Shown: positions 13,904-25,255 of the stretch, one piece after another
Position numbering within the stretch: position 1 is the stretch's first letter
Layout of the letters: the number at the start of each line of letters is the position of its first letter
Source of the DNA: Thermoleophilia bacterium
GTDB lineage: Bacteria > Actinomycetota > Thermoleophilia > Gaiellales > Gaiellaceae
Direction of reading: 5' to 3'
NCBI GenBank assembly: GCA_009694305.1
Contig: SHVL01000001.1
Location: 62,001-126,000 of the forward strand
DNA: 64,000 bases
The notes under the pieces: generated by a model
What the model was told of the DNA's origin: nothing
Database searches by the model: none
The model's input: the letters and a program-made list of their open reading frames with translations, nothing else
Translations under genes and position numbers: made by a program

Positions 13904-14268
13904 CAGCGATCGATCTCCTCGTTACAGCGCTTGCAACAGCGGACACGAACGGTGGTGCCCTTGATCTCCTTGACGTGCACGGCTGTGCGCGATGCCTGCT
14001 TGCAGGTCGGACACACGAGCATGACGTTGCTGACATCGAGGGGAGAGGGCTTCTCGAAGATGCCACCCGGCGTCATCTGCGCTCCGCCCATGCGCGACGT
14101 GTCGCGCACCGGCGCCGGCTTGCGGTGCCGCTTGACAAGGTTGAGGTTCTCGACGATGACGCGGCCCTCGCTCGGGCGCGCCTCGATAACCCGGCCTTGC
14201 TTGCCGCGGTCCTTGCCGGACAGCACCTGCACGGTGTCGCCCTTCTTGATCTTCATCGCTGCTGCCAT
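13903..14268 (-). CDS. rplX: 50S ribosomal protein L24
   Basis: [43 protein letters not shown]. Confidence 0.96.
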   Translation of the reverse strand: MAAAMKIKKGDTVQVLSGKDRGKQGRVIEARPSEGRVIVENLNLVKRHRKPAPVRDTSRMGGAQMTPGGIFEKPSPLDVSNVMLVCPTCKQASRTAVHVKEIKGTTVRVRCCKRCNEEIDR

Positions 14269-14270
14269 CT

Positions 14271-14639
14271 CTAGAGAACCTCGGGTGCCAGGCTGACAAT
14301 TTTCATGAAATTCTTCTCGCGCAACTCCCGCGCGACAGGCCCGAAGATGCGGGTTCCGCGCGGATTCAACTGGGCGTCGATGATGACGGCGGCGTTCTCG
14401 TCAAACCCGATGAGCGTGCCGTCGCTGCGACCGTAGGGCTTCTTCGTCCGGACGATGACGGCTTTCACCACTTCGCCCTTCTTGACCGTGCCCTGCGGAG
14501 TCGCGGCCTTGACGGTAGCAACGATGATGTCGCCGACGCGGGCGTACCGGCGATGAGAACCTCCCATCACGCGGATGCAGAGAATCTCGCGAGCACCGGT
14601 GTTGTCGGCGACCTTGAGGCGGCTTTCCTGCTGGATCAT
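14271..14639 (-). CDS. rplN: 50S ribosomal protein L14
   Basis: [44 protein letters not shown]. Confidence 0.97.
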   Translation of the reverse strand: MIQQESRLKVADNTGAREILCIRVMGGSHRRYARVGDIIVATVKAATPQGTVKKGEVVKAVIVRTKKPYGRSDGTLIGFDENAAVIIDAQLNPRGTRIFGPVARELREKNFMKIVSLAPEVL

Positions 14640-15751
14640 TTCGCAACCTCGACGATCTCGGTAAGGCGCCAGCGCTTGGTGGCAGACAGCGGCCGTGTCT
14701 CGACGATCCGGACGATATCGCCGACATTGGCCGTGTTGCCCTCGTCATGCGCATGAAACTTGACCGACCGACGAACGACCTTCTTGTACTTCCGATGCGA
14801 CTTGGTCACCTCGACCTTGACGACGATCGTCTTGTCCATCGCCGACGAGACGACGGTACCCTGTCGCTCCTGGCTGCGTCCGCGCTCGTGCTCGGGCTTC
14901 TCGAGCCGCACGATCGGCTTGCGCTCCGTCGCCTTCTCACGCTCGGGGCGCGTCTTCTGCGGCCGCAGTGAACGCGGCAGTCGCTTCTTCTTCTGCTTGA
15001 GACCGGACTGTGGGGCAGGAACCTTCTCCTCGATTGCCTCGACGACCGCGGCAGCGACGACGATCTCCTCGGCAATCACCTCGGCAGCAGCCTCCTCGAG
15101 CGCCTCCTCGACGACAGCGGCCTCCACGATCTCCTCGGCTATCACCTCGGCAGCAGCCTCCTCGAGCGCCTCCTCGACGACAGCGGCCTCCACGATCTCC
15201 TCCGCTATCACCTCGGCAGCAGCCTCCTCGAGCGCCTCCTCGACGACAGCGGCCTCCACGATCTCCTCGGCAATCACCTCGGCAGCAGCCTCCTCGATCG
15301 CGTCGATCGCCTCGGCGCCTTCCTCGGGCGTGAGCGTGCCTTCGGCCACAGCTTCCACGATGGCCTCCTCCGCCTCGGCGCCTGCCTCGAGATCAGCTAT
15401 CACGGCCTCTGCTGCAACCTCCTCGATAACCTCTTCCAGAGCCACAACCTCGGCAGCGATCTCGATGATGTCCTCGGCGACGGCGTCCTCGATGGCGTCC
15501 TCGGCAACGGCGACCTCTACAACGATTTCGACGGCGTCCTCGGCGACGGCGTCCTCGATGGCGTCCTCGACCGCAACGACCTCCGCGGCGATTTCGACGG
15601 CGTCCTCGGCCACGGCCTCCTCGACGGCGTCCTCGACCGCAACGACCTCCGCGGCGATCTCGACGGCGTCCTCGGCCACGGCCTCCTCGATGGCGTCCTC
15701 GACCGCGTCAGCCGGGGCCTTCTCGGTTGTCTTCTTCTTTCGTTCTGCCAT
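14636..15751 (-). CDS. rpsQ: 30S ribosomal protein S17 with a roughly 295-aa acidic repetitive N-terminal extension
   Basis: C-terminal ~75 aa [75 protein letters not shown] is S17; the same frame is open back to MAERKKK at 15751, abutting rpmC. Confidence 0.9.
   Translation of the reverse strand: MAERKKKTTEKAPADAVEDAIEEAVAEDAVEIAAEVVAVEDAVEEAVAEDAVEIAAEVVAVEDAIEDAVAEDAVEIVVEVAVAEDAIEDAVAEDIIEIAAEVVALEEVIEEVAAEAVIADLEAGAEAEEAIVEAVAEGTLTPEEGAEAIDAIEEAAAEVIAEEIVEAAVVEEALEEAAAEVIAEEIVEAAVVEEALEEAAAEVIAEEIVEAAVVEEALEEAAAEVIAEEIVVAAAVVEAIEEKVPAPQSGLKQKKKRLPRSLRPQKTRPEREKATERKPIVRLEKPEHERGRSQERQGTVVSSAMDKTIVVKVEVTKSHRKYKKVVRRSVKFHAHDEGNTANVGDIVRIVETRPLSATKRWRLTEIVEVAK
15051..15310. repeat. 66-bp tandem repeat family A inside rpsQ (three full copies plus partials)
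   Basis: tcggcagcagcctcctcgagcgcctcctcgacgac... begins at 15081, 15147, 15213 and 15279; full copies differ by 1-2 nt. Confidence 0.95.
15460..15720. repeat. 66-bp tandem repeat family B inside rpsQ
   Basis: tcgaccgcaacgacctccgcggcgat at 15567 and 15633, with diverged flanking units at the same period; encodes [22 protein letters not shown]. Confidence 0.88.
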
Positions 15752-15752
15752 C

Positions 15753-15953
15753 TCAGATCTTCCCCAGTCGTTCACGCTCGGTCTTCACGGTCAGGATTCG
15801 GGCAATCTCACGCTTGGCCGACTGCAGCCGGGCGCTGTTCTCGAGCGCGCCGGTGGCCGACTGGAAGCGGAGATTGAAGAGCTCCTTGCGGGTTGCGACC
15901 ATCTTGTCCTCGAGCTCCTCGTCTGTCATTACACGTAGCTCTCTAGCTTTCAA
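15753..15953 (-). CDS. rpmC: 50S ribosomal protein L29
   Basis: [56 protein letters not shown]. Confidence 0.95.
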   Translation of the reverse strand: MKARELRVMTDEELEDKMVATRKELFNLRFQSATGALENSARLQSAKREIARILTVKTERERLGKI

Positions 15954-16368
15954 AGAGATCAGTCTCCCGTCGCACGAACTTCACCTTGATGGGGAGCTTC
16001 TGGGCGGCGAGGCGAAGAGCCTCGCGGGCCAGCGCCTCTTCGACGCCCGCGAGCTCGAAGAGCACGCGCCCCGGCTTGACGACGGCGACCCATCCCTCCG
16101 GCGATCCTTTTCCGGAGCCCATCCGCGTCTCGGCGGGCTTCTTGGTGAAGGGCTTGTCGGGGAAGATGTTGATCCACACCTTGCCGCCTCGCTTGATCTT
16201 GCGCGTCATGGCGATACGAGCGGCCTCGATCTGCCGGTTGGTGATCCAACCGTCCTCGAGCGCCTTGATCCCGTAATCCCCGAACTGCACCGTGGTCTGG
16301 CCCTTCGCAAAGCCGTCACGCCGGCCGCGATGGTGCTTACGATGCTTGGTCTTCTTGGGCAGCAGCAT
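15943..16368 (-). CDS. rplP: 50S ribosomal protein L16
   Basis: [56 protein letters not shown]. Confidence 0.97.
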   Translation of the reverse strand: MLLPKKTKHRKHHRGRRDGFAKGQTTVQFGDYGIKALEDGWITNRQIEAARIAMTRKIKRGGKVWINIFPDKPFTKKPAETRMGSGKGSPEGWVAVVKPGRVLFELAGVEEALAREALRLAAQKLPIKVKFVRRETDLFES

Positions 16369-17420
16369 CAGGAGTCAGTCCCCTCGGCCAACGCGTCAGG
16401 TGTCACGTCGGGCGTCGATGCGTCTGTCTCGCCAGAAGCCGGTGGCTCCACGGAACGCGGTGGACGCTGCGACTCACGCGAGCGTCCCCCCTGACCCGAT
16501 GAGGAACGACCGCTCTGACCGCCCTGACCTCCCTGACCTCCGGGCCGCGGGCCGCCACGGCCGGGTGGACGACCGCCACCGCCCGGTGCTCCGCCACCGC
16601 GAGGCGCTCCGCCACCGCCGGGTGGGCGACCGCTCTTCTTCACGAGACCGAGACCTTCACGATCCTGGCTCCTGCCACGGCTGCTGTCACGCGAGGCTCC
16701 AAGGCCTTCCGATACTCCCCCACGCTTCCTGCGCGCCTGATCCTGGTCACCGAGGCGCGTCTCCTTGCCCGTGGAGGTTCCTTCGTAGCCCTCCGGCATG
16801 ATCTCGCCCTTGTTGACCCAGACCTTGACACCGATGCGGCCGTAGGTCGTCTTCGCCTCGGCGGCGCCGTAGTCGATGTCGGCGCGAATCGTATGCAGCG
16901 GCACACGGCCTTCGGTGTAGCGTTCGGTACGGCTCATCTCGCCACCGCCGAGCCGCCCACCGCACTGGATCTTGATCCCCTGGGCCCCCGACCGCATGGC
17001 GGACGCGAGTGCCCGCTTCATGGCACGCCTGAATGAGACGCGGTTCTGCAGCTGTTCGGCGATCGACTGTGCAACGAGTTGCGCGTCGAGCTCGGGCCGC
17101 TTGATCTCGTTGATGTTGATGTGAACCGACTTGCCGGTGATCGAGTGCAGCTCCTTGCGAAGCGCGTCTACCTCGACTCCCGACTTGCCAATCACGATTC
17201 CGGGGCGTGCCGTGTAGATGTCTACCGTGACCCGCTGCTTGTCCTTCCGGATCAGGATGTCCGACAGGCCGGCGTGGGAGAGCTTCCCGTTGATGTGCTC
17301 GCGGATACGCACATCCTCGAGGATGTAGTCGGCGAACTCCTTCTTGCTGGTGTACCAGTTCGACTTCCAGTCGTGGATGACACCGACGCGTAGGCCGCCA
17401 GGATGGATTTTCTGGCCCAT
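16368..17420 (-). CDS. rpsC: 30S ribosomal protein S3 with Gly/Arg/Pro-rich C-terminal extension
   Basis: [36 protein letters not shown]... plus a ~140-aa low-complexity tail. Confidence 0.96.
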   Translation of the reverse strand: MGQKIHPGGLRVGVIHDWKSNWYTSKKEFADYILEDVRIREHINGKLSHAGLSDILIRKDKQRVTVDIYTARPGIVIGKSGVEVDALRKELHSITGKSVHININEIKRPELDAQLVAQSIAEQLQNRVSFRRAMKRALASAMRSGAQGIKIQCGGRLGGGEMSRTERYTEGRVPLHTIRADIDYGAAEAKTTYGRIGVKVWVNKGEIMPEGYEGTSTGKETRLGDQDQARRKRGGVSEGLGASRDSSRGRSQDREGLGLVKKSGRPPGGGGAPRGGGAPGGGGRPPGRGGPRPGGQGGQGGQSGRSSSGQGGRSRESQRPPRSVEPPASGETDASTPDVTPDALAEGTDS

Positions 17421-17911
17421 CAGGCTCGAGCCTCCTTCTTCTTCGCCAGCGACTTGCGCTTCGGCTTCTCGTCGGCAGCGGGAGTCTCGGAGACCGGGGT
17501 GACGGTCGCGGCGGCCTTCTCGGCCGACCGCTTCGGCCGTGCCTGCGCCTTCGGATTCTCACTGACGATCAGGGTGATATGGCACGTACGCTTGCGGATA
17601 CGGTTGACGCGGCCGCGTGCTCTGGCTCGCCAGCGCTTGAGCGTCGGGCCCTCATCCGCGTAGGCGGCAAGGACGATGAGCTCATCGCCGTCGAGAGCAT
17701 GTGCTGACTCTGCGTTCGCGACCGCCGAACGCAAGACCTTCTCGATGTCCACGGCCGCAGCACGCGACGTGAAGGCAAGAATCGTGCGTGCTTCCGGCAC
17801 GCTGCGCCCCCGAATATGATCGAGCACGAGACGGGCCTTCCGCGCCGAGAGGCGGACGTACTTCGCCTCTGCGCGGGACTGGGTCAGGCTGGATGTGTCT
17901 ACGCCGGCCAC
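17420..17911 (-). CDS. rplV: 50S ribosomal protein L22 with C-terminal extension
   Basis: [31 protein letters not shown]...[26 protein letters not shown]. Confidence 0.95.
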   Translation of the reverse strand: MAGVDTSSLTQSRAEAKYVRLSARKARLVLDHIRGRSVPEARTILAFTSRAAAVDIEKVLRSAVANAESAHALDGDELIVLAAYADEGPTLKRWRARARGRVNRIRKRTCHITLIVSENPKAQARPKRSAEKAAATVTPVSETPAADEKPKRKSLAKKKEARA

Positions 17912-18195
17912 TAGCGCTTCTTCACCTGGGTCTTGTTGTCACCGGCATGACCGCGGAACGTCCGGGTCGGAGCGAACTCGCCGAGCTTGTGGCCGACCAT
18001 CTGCTCGCTGACGAAGACGGGGACGTGCTTGCGGCCGTCGTGGACGGCGATCGTGTGGCCGACCATGTCGGGGAACACGGTGGAACTGCGCGACCACGTG
18101 CGGATCATCCGCTTCTCGTTTATGGCATTCATCGCCTCGATCCGGCCGAGCAGCCGTTCGTCGATGAAAGGCCCTTTCTTCGATGATCTGGACAT
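17911..18195 (-). CDS. rpsS: 30S ribosomal protein S19
   Basis: [62 protein letters not shown]. Confidence 0.97.
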   Translation of the reverse strand: MSRSSKKGPFIDERLLGRIEAMNAINEKRMIRTWSRSSTVFPDMVGHTIAVHDGRKHVPVFVSEQMVGHKLGEFAPTRTFRGHAGDNKTQVKKR

Positions 18196-18201
18196 AGGTG
18201 G

Positions 18202-19044
18202 TTAGCGCCTTTCCTTGCCGCGGCGACGGCCGCGAACGATCAGCTTGTCTGATTCCTTGTGCTTGCGACGGGTTCGCTTACCGAGCGTCGGCACGCCCCA
18301 CGGCGTCACCGGATGGCGGCCGCCCTTGGACTTGCCCTCACCACCACCGTGCGGATGGTCTACAGGGTTCATCGCCGAGCCGCGCACCGACGGTCGTTTA
18401 CCGAGCCAACGGCTGCGCCCGGCCTTACCGGACTGCTCATTGGCGTGTTCGGAGTTTCCGACCTGGCCCACCGTGGCACGGCAGGTGAGCGGGACACGAC
18501 GCATCTCGCCGGACGGAAGCCGGAGGACGCCAAAGCCCTGATCCTTCGCGACGAGCTGCACTCCGGCACCGGCCGAGCGCGCCATCTTGGCGCCCTGTCC
18601 GGGCTTGAGCTCGACGTTATGAACGAGCGTTCCCGTCGGGATGTTGTCGAGCGGCAGCGCGTTACCCGCCTTGATATCGGCGGTAGGGCCGGACTCGACC
18701 GACGTGCCGACGCGAAGACCCTGGGGGGCGATGATGTACGCCTTGGCGCCGTCGGCGTAGTGCAGCAGGGCGATTCGGGCCGACCGATTGGGGTCGTACT
18801 CGATGGCCGCAACCTTCGCCGGCACACCGTCCTTGACGCGCTTGAAATCGATCACGCGATACATCCGCTTGTGGCCACCACCCTGGTGGCGCGTGGTGAT
18901 CCGCCCGTTGTTGTTCCGGCCACCCGTCTTCTTGAGCGGCTCGAGGAGCGACTTCTCGGGCGCTGTCCTCGTGACGTCCTCGAAGGAGGAGACCGCCATG
19001 AACCGGCGTCCCGGGCTTGTCGGCTTGTATTTCTTGACTGCCAT
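18202..19044 (-). CDS. rplB: 50S ribosomal protein L2
   Basis: [25 protein letters not shown]...[31 protein letters not shown]. Confidence 0.97.
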   Translation of the reverse strand: MAVKKYKPTSPGRRFMAVSSFEDVTRTAPEKSLLEPLKKTGGRNNNGRITTRHQGGGHKRMYRVIDFKRVKDGVPAKVAAIEYDPNRSARIALLHYADGAKAYIIAPQGLRVGTSVESGPTADIKAGNALPLDNIPTGTLVHNVELKPGQGAKMARSAGAGVQLVAKDQGFGVLRLPSGEMRRVPLTCRATVGQVGNSEHANEQSGKAGRSRWLGKRPSVRGSAMNPVDHPHGGGEGKSKGGRHPVTPWGVPTLGKRTRRKHKESDKLIVRGRRRGKERR

Positions 19045-19050
19045 CAGTGG

Positions 19051-19341
19051 TTAGACCTGTGCCCCTTCGAAGATCTCGATGGACTCGCCCTCACGCAACT
19101 GCACGATGGCCTTCTTCCAGCCGGGCCGGACGCCCTTGAAGACCCCTCGGCGCTTCGGCTTCGCGGGGACCTTGATCATGTGGACGCTCTCCACCTTGAC
19201 CCCGAAAAGCTGCTCCACGGCCTGACGCACCTGCGTCTTGTGCGCATCCTGGTGCACCTTGAACGTGTACTTGCGATCGGCGAGACCGGAGTAGCTCTTC
19301 TCGGAGACGACCGGTGCGATGAGAACGTCGGCAGCGTTCAC
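19051..19341 (-). CDS. rplW: 50S ribosomal protein L23
   Basis: VLIAPVVSEKSYSGLADRKYTFKVHQDAHKTQVRQAVEQLFGVKV; GTG start overlapping rplD stop. Confidence 0.95.
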   Translation of the reverse strand: MNAADVLIAPVVSEKSYSGLADRKYTFKVHQDAHKTQVRQAVEQLFGVKVESVHMIKVPAKPKRRGVFKGVRPGWKKAIVQLREGESIEIFEGAQV

Positions 19342-19976
19342 GATGCCTTCCCTTCGACGAGCGGAAGTGCGGCTTCGCTGACGAGGACAGAGCGCGCCCA
19401 GACGATCGGCGCTACCTCGAGCTCCGATGCGACGGTGACGACGACGCGATCGAGATTGCGGAACGACTTGATCAGCGCCACCTCGCTCTCGTGGGCGACG
19501 ACGACGAGCGGCGTCTCCTTGCCCCACTTCTCGATCAGCGCCTTGGCCTGTTTCGTGGACGGTGTCTCGAAGGCGCCCCCGTCAACGAGCGCAAGCGTCT
19601 CGTTGCCGACGTGGTTCGACAGGGCTCCAGCCAGCGCCGCGCGGCGCACCTTGCGATTCACCTTGACATCGAAGCTGCGCATCCCGAGTGCAAACGCGAC
19701 GCCGCCACCCGTGAAATGCGGGGCGCGAATCGTTCCCTGGCGGGCCCGGCCGGTGCCTTTCTGACGCCACGGCTTCGCACGGCCTCCCGAGACCATCCCT
19801 CTGGTCTTTGCGCCACGCGTGCCTGCACGGTGCGCGTTCAGCTCTGCGCGGACGACCTCGTGCACGATGTGCCGCTTCAACTCGGCTCCGAAGACGGCCT
19901 CCCCGAGCGTGACCGACCTCGTGGCCGTACCGCCCAGGACGTCCGCTTTCAGTATCTGTGGCTTGGACGCTGCCAT
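19338..19976 (-). CDS. rplD: 50S ribosomal protein L4
   Basis: RAGTRGAKTRGMVSGGRAKPWRQKGTGRARQGTIRAPHFTGGGVAF. Confidence 0.96.
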   Translation of the reverse strand: MAASKPQILKADVLGGTATRSVTLGEAVFGAELKRHIVHEVVRAELNAHRAGTRGAKTRGMVSGGRAKPWRQKGTGRARQGTIRAPHFTGGGVAFALGMRSFDVKVNRKVRRAALAGALSNHVGNETLALVDGGAFETPSTKQAKALIEKWGKETPLVVVAHESEVALIKSFRNLDRVVVTVASELEVAPIVWARSVLVSEAALPLVEGKAS

Positions 19977-20593
19977 CAGCCGGTGCTCCTGATCTCGACG
20001 ATGCCGCTCGTCGGGCCCGGAACAGCGCCCTTGACGAGGAGTAGGTTGCGCTCGACATCCACGTCGTGAATGACCAGCCCGAGTTGTGTGACGCGCGTGC
20101 CGCCCATCCGACCCGACATCTTCTGACCGCGGAATACGCGAGACGGGGTCGCCGAGGCGCCGATCGACCCGGGGGCGCGCACATTGTGCGAGCCGTGGGA
20201 GACGGGGCCGCGGCTGAAGTTGTGGCGCTTGATCGTGCCGGCAAAACCCTTGCCGATCGACGTTCCGGCGACCTTGATCGCGTCGCCCGGCTGGAACGCC
20301 TCGACGGTCACGGTGTCTCCGACGGCCAACTCGCTCTCGCCACGGAACTCGACGAGATGCCTGTGGGCTGTGGCGCCCGACTTCTTGAGATGACCGATCT
20401 CGCCCTTGGTTATCTTGCGGTCGGCGACAGGCTCGTAGGCGAGCTGCACCGCGGCGTAACCATCGACGCTCTCGTTACGAACATGCGTGACCGGGCACGG
20501 CCCGGCCTCGATGACCGTGACGGCGGTGACGGCCCCGGTCTCGGGATCGAAGATCTGGGTCATGCCCAGTTTTCTGCCAAGGATGCCTTTCAT
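19976..20593 (-). CDS. rplC: 50S ribosomal protein L3
   Basis: MKGILGRKLGMTQIFDPETGAVTAVTVIEAGPCPVTHVRNE...KMSGRMGGTRVTQLGL. Confidence 0.96.
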   Translation of the reverse strand: MKGILGRKLGMTQIFDPETGAVTAVTVIEAGPCPVTHVRNESVDGYAAVQLAYEPVADRKITKGEIGHLKKSGATAHRHLVEFRGESELAVGDTVTVEAFQPGDAIKVAGTSIGKGFAGTIKRHNFSRGPVSHGSHNVRAPGSIGASATPSRVFRGQKMSGRMGGTRVTQLGLVIHDVDVERNLLLVKGAVPGPTSGIVEIRSTG

Positions 20594-20600
20594 CACAGAC

Positions 20601-20909
20601 CTAGAGCTTGATCTCGATGTCAATGCCGGCGGGAAGGTCGAGGCGCATCAACGAATCGACCGTCTTCGGCGTCGGGCTGTGGATGTCGATCAGGCGCTTG
20701 TGCGTACGCACCTCGAAATGCTCGCGCGAGTCCTTGTCCTTGAAGGGGCTGCGGATCACGCAGTACACGTTCTTCTCGGTGGGCAACGGCACCGGCCCGG
20801 TGATCGTGGCACCGGTGCGCTGTGCCGTCTCGACGATCTGAGACGCCGAGCGGTCGAGCTGCTGGTGGTCGTAGCCCTTGAGCCGGATGCGGATTTTCTG
20901 TTGCGCCAT
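20601..20909 (-). CDS. rpsJ: 30S ribosomal protein S10
   Basis: [52 protein letters not shown]. Confidence 0.97.
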   Translation of the reverse strand: MAQQKIRIRLKGYDHQQLDRSASQIVETAQRTGATITGPVPLPTEKNVYCVIRSPFKDKDSREHFEVRTHKRLIDIHSPTPKTVDSLMRLDLPAGIDIEIKL

Positions 20910-20942
20910 GTGCCTGGTCTCTTCTCTGTTGGAAGAGGGAAC

Positions 20943-20984
20943 GTCCCTCCCCGCGCCGTGCGAGGGGAGGGACAGATCCCTCCC

Positions 20985-20987
<3 letters not shown>
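20943..20987 (-). promoter_or_regulatory. Three-arm mutually exclusive hairpin element between tuf and rpsJ (candidate attenuator)
   Basis: Arms gtccctcccc (20943-20952), ggggagggac (20964-20973), tccctcccc (20977-20985); the middle arm can pair with either neighbour. Confidence 0.6.
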
Positions 20988-22175
<1,188 letters not shown>

Positions 22176-22190
22176 CGTACGATCTCCTTC

Positions 22191-24284
22191 TTACGAGCCT
22201 GACTGCGAGTCGACGATGTCGCTCGCGATGGACTGGGGTACTTCGTCGTAGCGGTCGAACTCCATGGTGAAAGCTGCCCGGCCCTGGGACATAGAGCGCA
22301 GGTCGGTGACGTATCCAAACATCTCTGACAGTGGCACGCTCGCCTCGATCGATTGCGAGTTGCCGATCGGCTTGAGCGACTCGACCCGACCGCGCCGGCT
22401 GTTCAGGTTACCCATAACGTCGCCGAGGTAGTCGTCGGGTGTGACGACCTCGACCGCCATGATCGGCTCGAGCAGCTTCGGCTTGGAGCGCTTCAACGCC
22501 TCCTTGAAGGCCATAGAGCCGGCAATCTTGAATGCCCGTTCGCTCGAGTCCACATCGTGATAGGAGCCGTCGATGAGCTCGATCTTGATGTCAACAACGG
22601 GGTACCCCGCGAGAACACCTGCATTCATCGCTTCCTGGATGCCCTCATTGACCGGCTTGATGTACTCCTTGGGAATCTTGCCGCCGACAATCCTGTCAAC
22701 GAACTCGTAACCGGCTCCCGGCTCCTGCGGGAACAGGTTGATCGTGACGTCGCCGTACTGACCCGAGCCACCCGTCTGACGCACGAACCTGCCCTGCACC
22801 TTCTCGGCGGGCTTCCCCGCGGTCTCGCGGTAGGCGACCTGAGGCCGTCCGACATTCGCGTCCACGTTGAACTCACGCATCAGGCGATCAACGATGATCT
22901 CCAGGTGAAGCTCGCCCATCCCTGCGATGAGCGTCTGCCCGGTCTCCTCATCGGAGGTGACCCTGAAGGTCGGATCCTCCTCGGCGAGCCGCTGCAGGCC
23001 CTGCGAGAGCTTGTCCTGATCGCCCTTCGTCTTCGGCTCGATCGCCACGGAGATGACCGGCTCGGCAAACGTCATTCGCTCGAGCACGATCGGCGCCCTA
23101 TCGATTGCGAGCGTGTCGCCCGTCGTTGACTGCTTCAGGCCGACGGCGGCGGCGATGTCACCCGCGCCGATGTCGTCGCGCTCCTCCCGGTGATTTGCGT
23201 GCATCTGGAGGATGCGGCTAATGCGCTCGGTCTTCCCGTTGGTCGTGTTCACGACGCGGTCGCCCGACTTGATCTGGCCGGAGTAGACGCGGAAGTAGGT
23301 CAGCTTGCCGACGAAGGGGTCGGACATAACCTTGAAGACAAGCGCCGAGAAAGGTGCATCGAACGAGGCGGCGCGCGTGATGTCGTCTCCGGTCTTCGGG
23401 TCGATGCCCTGCACCGAGGGGACATCGAGCGGGCTCGGCAGATAATCGACGACTGCATCGAGCAGCGGCTGCACGCCCTTGTTCTTGAAGGCTGACCCGA
23501 GCAGGACGGGCGTGAAGGCGCTCGCGAGCGTCCCGGCCCGGAGCGCACGGCGGATCATCTCGGGCGTGACGGAGTTCTCGTCCTCGAGGTAGCTCTCCAT
23601 CAGCTCATCGTCGAACTCGGCAACGGCGTCGATGAGCGCGTGGTGGTGCTCCCGGGCGAGATCGACAAGTTCGGCCGGGATCTCACCGACGGTGAAGGAC
23701 TCACCGAGATCGTCGTCGTAGGTGATCGTGTTCATCTCGACGAGATCGACGACGCCAATGTGGTGCTCCTCCGCGCCGACCGGGATCTGCACGCAGACTG
23801 CGTTGGCGCCAAGGCGGTCGCGCATCGACTGCACAGCGGAGAAGAAGTCGGCACCCGTGCGATCCATCTTGTTGATGAACGAGATCCGCGGGACGCCGTA
23901 CCGATCGGCCTGCCGCCAGACGGTCTCGGACTGCGGCTGGACGCCGGCGACGGAGTCGAAGACGGCGATCGCACCGTCGAGGACGCGCAGCGAACGCTCG
24001 ACCTCGGCCGTGAAGTCCACGTGCCCGGGCGTATCGATAATGTTGATCCGATGGTCGCGCCACTCGGCCGTCGTCGCCGCAGACGTGATGGTGATGCCAC
24101 GCTCCTGCTCCTGCGCCATCCAGTCCATCGTGGCAGCACCCTCGTGCACCTCACCGAGCTTGTGCGTGCGTCCGGTGTAGTAGAGGATCCGCTCCGTCGT
24201 CGTCGTCTTGCCGGCATCGATATGCGCCATGATCCCGATGTTTCGAACGCGATCGAGTTGAATGCGGGAGGCGGTTGTGCTCAT
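22191..24284 (-). CDS. fusA: Elongation factor G
   Basis: [60 protein letters not shown]. Confidence 0.97.
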   Translation of the reverse strand: MSTTASRIQLDRVRNIGIMAHIDAGKTTTTERILYYTGRTHKLGEVHEGAATMDWMAQEQERGITITSAATTAEWRDHRINIIDTPGHVDFTAEVERSLRVLDGAIAVFDSVAGVQPQSETVWRQADRYGVPRISFINKMDRTGADFFSAVQSMRDRLGANAVCVQIPVGAEEHHIGVVDLVEMNTITYDDDLGESFTVGEIPAELVDLAREHHHALIDAVAEFDDELMESYLEDENSVTPEMIRRALRAGTLASAFTPVLLGSAFKNKGVQPLLDAVVDYLPSPLDVPSVQGIDPKTGDDITRAASFDAPFSALVFKVMSDPFVGKLTYFRVYSGQIKSGDRVVNTTNGKTERISRILQMHANHREERDDIGAGDIAAAVGLKQSTTGDTLAIDRAPIVLERMTFAEPVISVAIEPKTKGDQDKLSQGLQRLAEEDPTFRVTSDEETGQTLIAGMGELHLEIIVDRLMREFNVDANVGRPQVAYRETAGKPAEKVQGRFVRQTGGSGQYGDVTINLFPQEPGAGYEFVDRIVGGKIPKEYIKPVNEGIQEAMNAGVLAGYPVVDIKIELIDGSYHDVDSSERAFKIAGSMAFKEALKRSKPKLLEPIMAVEVVTPDDYLGDVMGNLNSRRGRVESLKPIGNSQSIEASVPLSEMFGYVTDLRSMSQGRAAFTMEFDRYDEVPQSIASDIVDSQSGS

Positions 24285-24295
24285 CGTTGTCAGTC

Positions 24296-24766
24296 CTACC
24301 AGCGGTAGTGTGCGAAGGCCTTGTTGGCCTGTGCCATCCGGTAGATGTCGTCTTTCTTCTTGAAGGCGCCGCCCTGCTGGTTCCCCGCATCCATCAACTC
24401 GCCGGCAAGCTTGTCCCCCATGTGCTTTTCGCGACGGTCACGCGCAAACTGCACGATCCAGCGAATAGCCAGGGTACGGGCGCGCCGGGGCGGCACCTCG
24501 ATCGGCACCTGGTAGTTGGCACCGCCAACACGCCGCGAGCGAACCTCGAGAACGGGGGTGACGGACTTGACTGCGGCCTCGAGAATCTCGAGTGCCGGCT
24601 TGCCGGTCTTCTCCGAGGCGAGGGCGAGGGCGTCATAGACGATCCGCTCTGCCGTTGACTTCTTGCCGTCGAGCATGACGCAGTTGATCACCTGGGTCAC
24701 GAGGACGGAGGAGTAGACCGAGTCGGGCTCGAGTGTACGCGGCTGAATCTCTGCTCGACGTGGCAT
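24296..24766 (-). CDS. rpsG: 30S ribosomal protein S7
   Basis: [47 protein letters not shown]. Confidence 0.97.
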   Translation of the reverse strand: MPRRAEIQPRTLEPDSVYSSVLVTQVINCVMLDGKKSTAERIVYDALALASEKTGKPALEILEAAVKSVTPVLEVRSRRVGGANYQVPIEVPPRRARTLAIRWIVQFARDRREKHMGDKLAGELMDAGNQQGGAFKKKDDIYRMAQANKAFAHYRW

Positions 24767-25140
24767 TAGCTCGAGTTCTTCTTCGCGCCGTACTTCGAGC
24801 GGCCCTGCCGCCTGTCGGAGACGCCCGACGTGTCGAGCCCACCGCGGATCACCTTGTAGCGGAAACCCGGGAGATCCTTGACCCGGCCACCACGAATCAG
24901 AACGACGGAGTGCTCCTGCAGGTTGTGCCCTTCACCGGGGATATAGACACCGACCTCCATGCCGTTCGTCAGCCGGACGCGCGCGACCTTCCGCAGCGCC
25001 GAGTTCGGCTTCTTGGGCGTTGTGGTGTAGACACGCGTGCAGACCCCACGCTTCTGAGGCGCGCCACGGAGGGCCGGGGTGTTGGTCTTGGCCACGGGCG
25101 CCTTGCGGCCTTTGCGGACGAGCTGATTGACGGTGGGCAC
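24766..25140 (-). CDS. rpsL: 30S ribosomal protein S12
   Basis: [57 protein letters not shown]. Confidence 0.97.
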   Translation of the reverse strand: MPTVNQLVRKGRKAPVAKTNTPALRGAPQKRGVCTRVYTTTPKKPNSALRKVARVRLTNGMEVGVYIPGEGHNLQEHSVVLIRGGRVKDLPGFRYKVIRGGLDTSGVSDRRQGRSKYGAKKNSS

Positions 25141-25255
25141 GTTACTCCTGAGGCTCTGGTCGCGGTTCGATAATCACAGGCAGACGGCGGCAGACAAAGA
25201 AACCCGCCACCTGCGGAGAGAGAGTGTAGCTGAGACTACCCACCTCTGATGGGCG

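Noticed and set aside
15051-15720. Possible CRISPR-like array
   Set aside because: Repeats are in-frame 66-bp coding units without unique spacers and no cas genes are present.
14760-15938. 392-aa Ser/Ala/Thr-rich plus-strand ORF antisense to rpsQ
   Set aside because: It is the antisense reading of the 66-bp repeats; the minus frame ends in a real S17 core.
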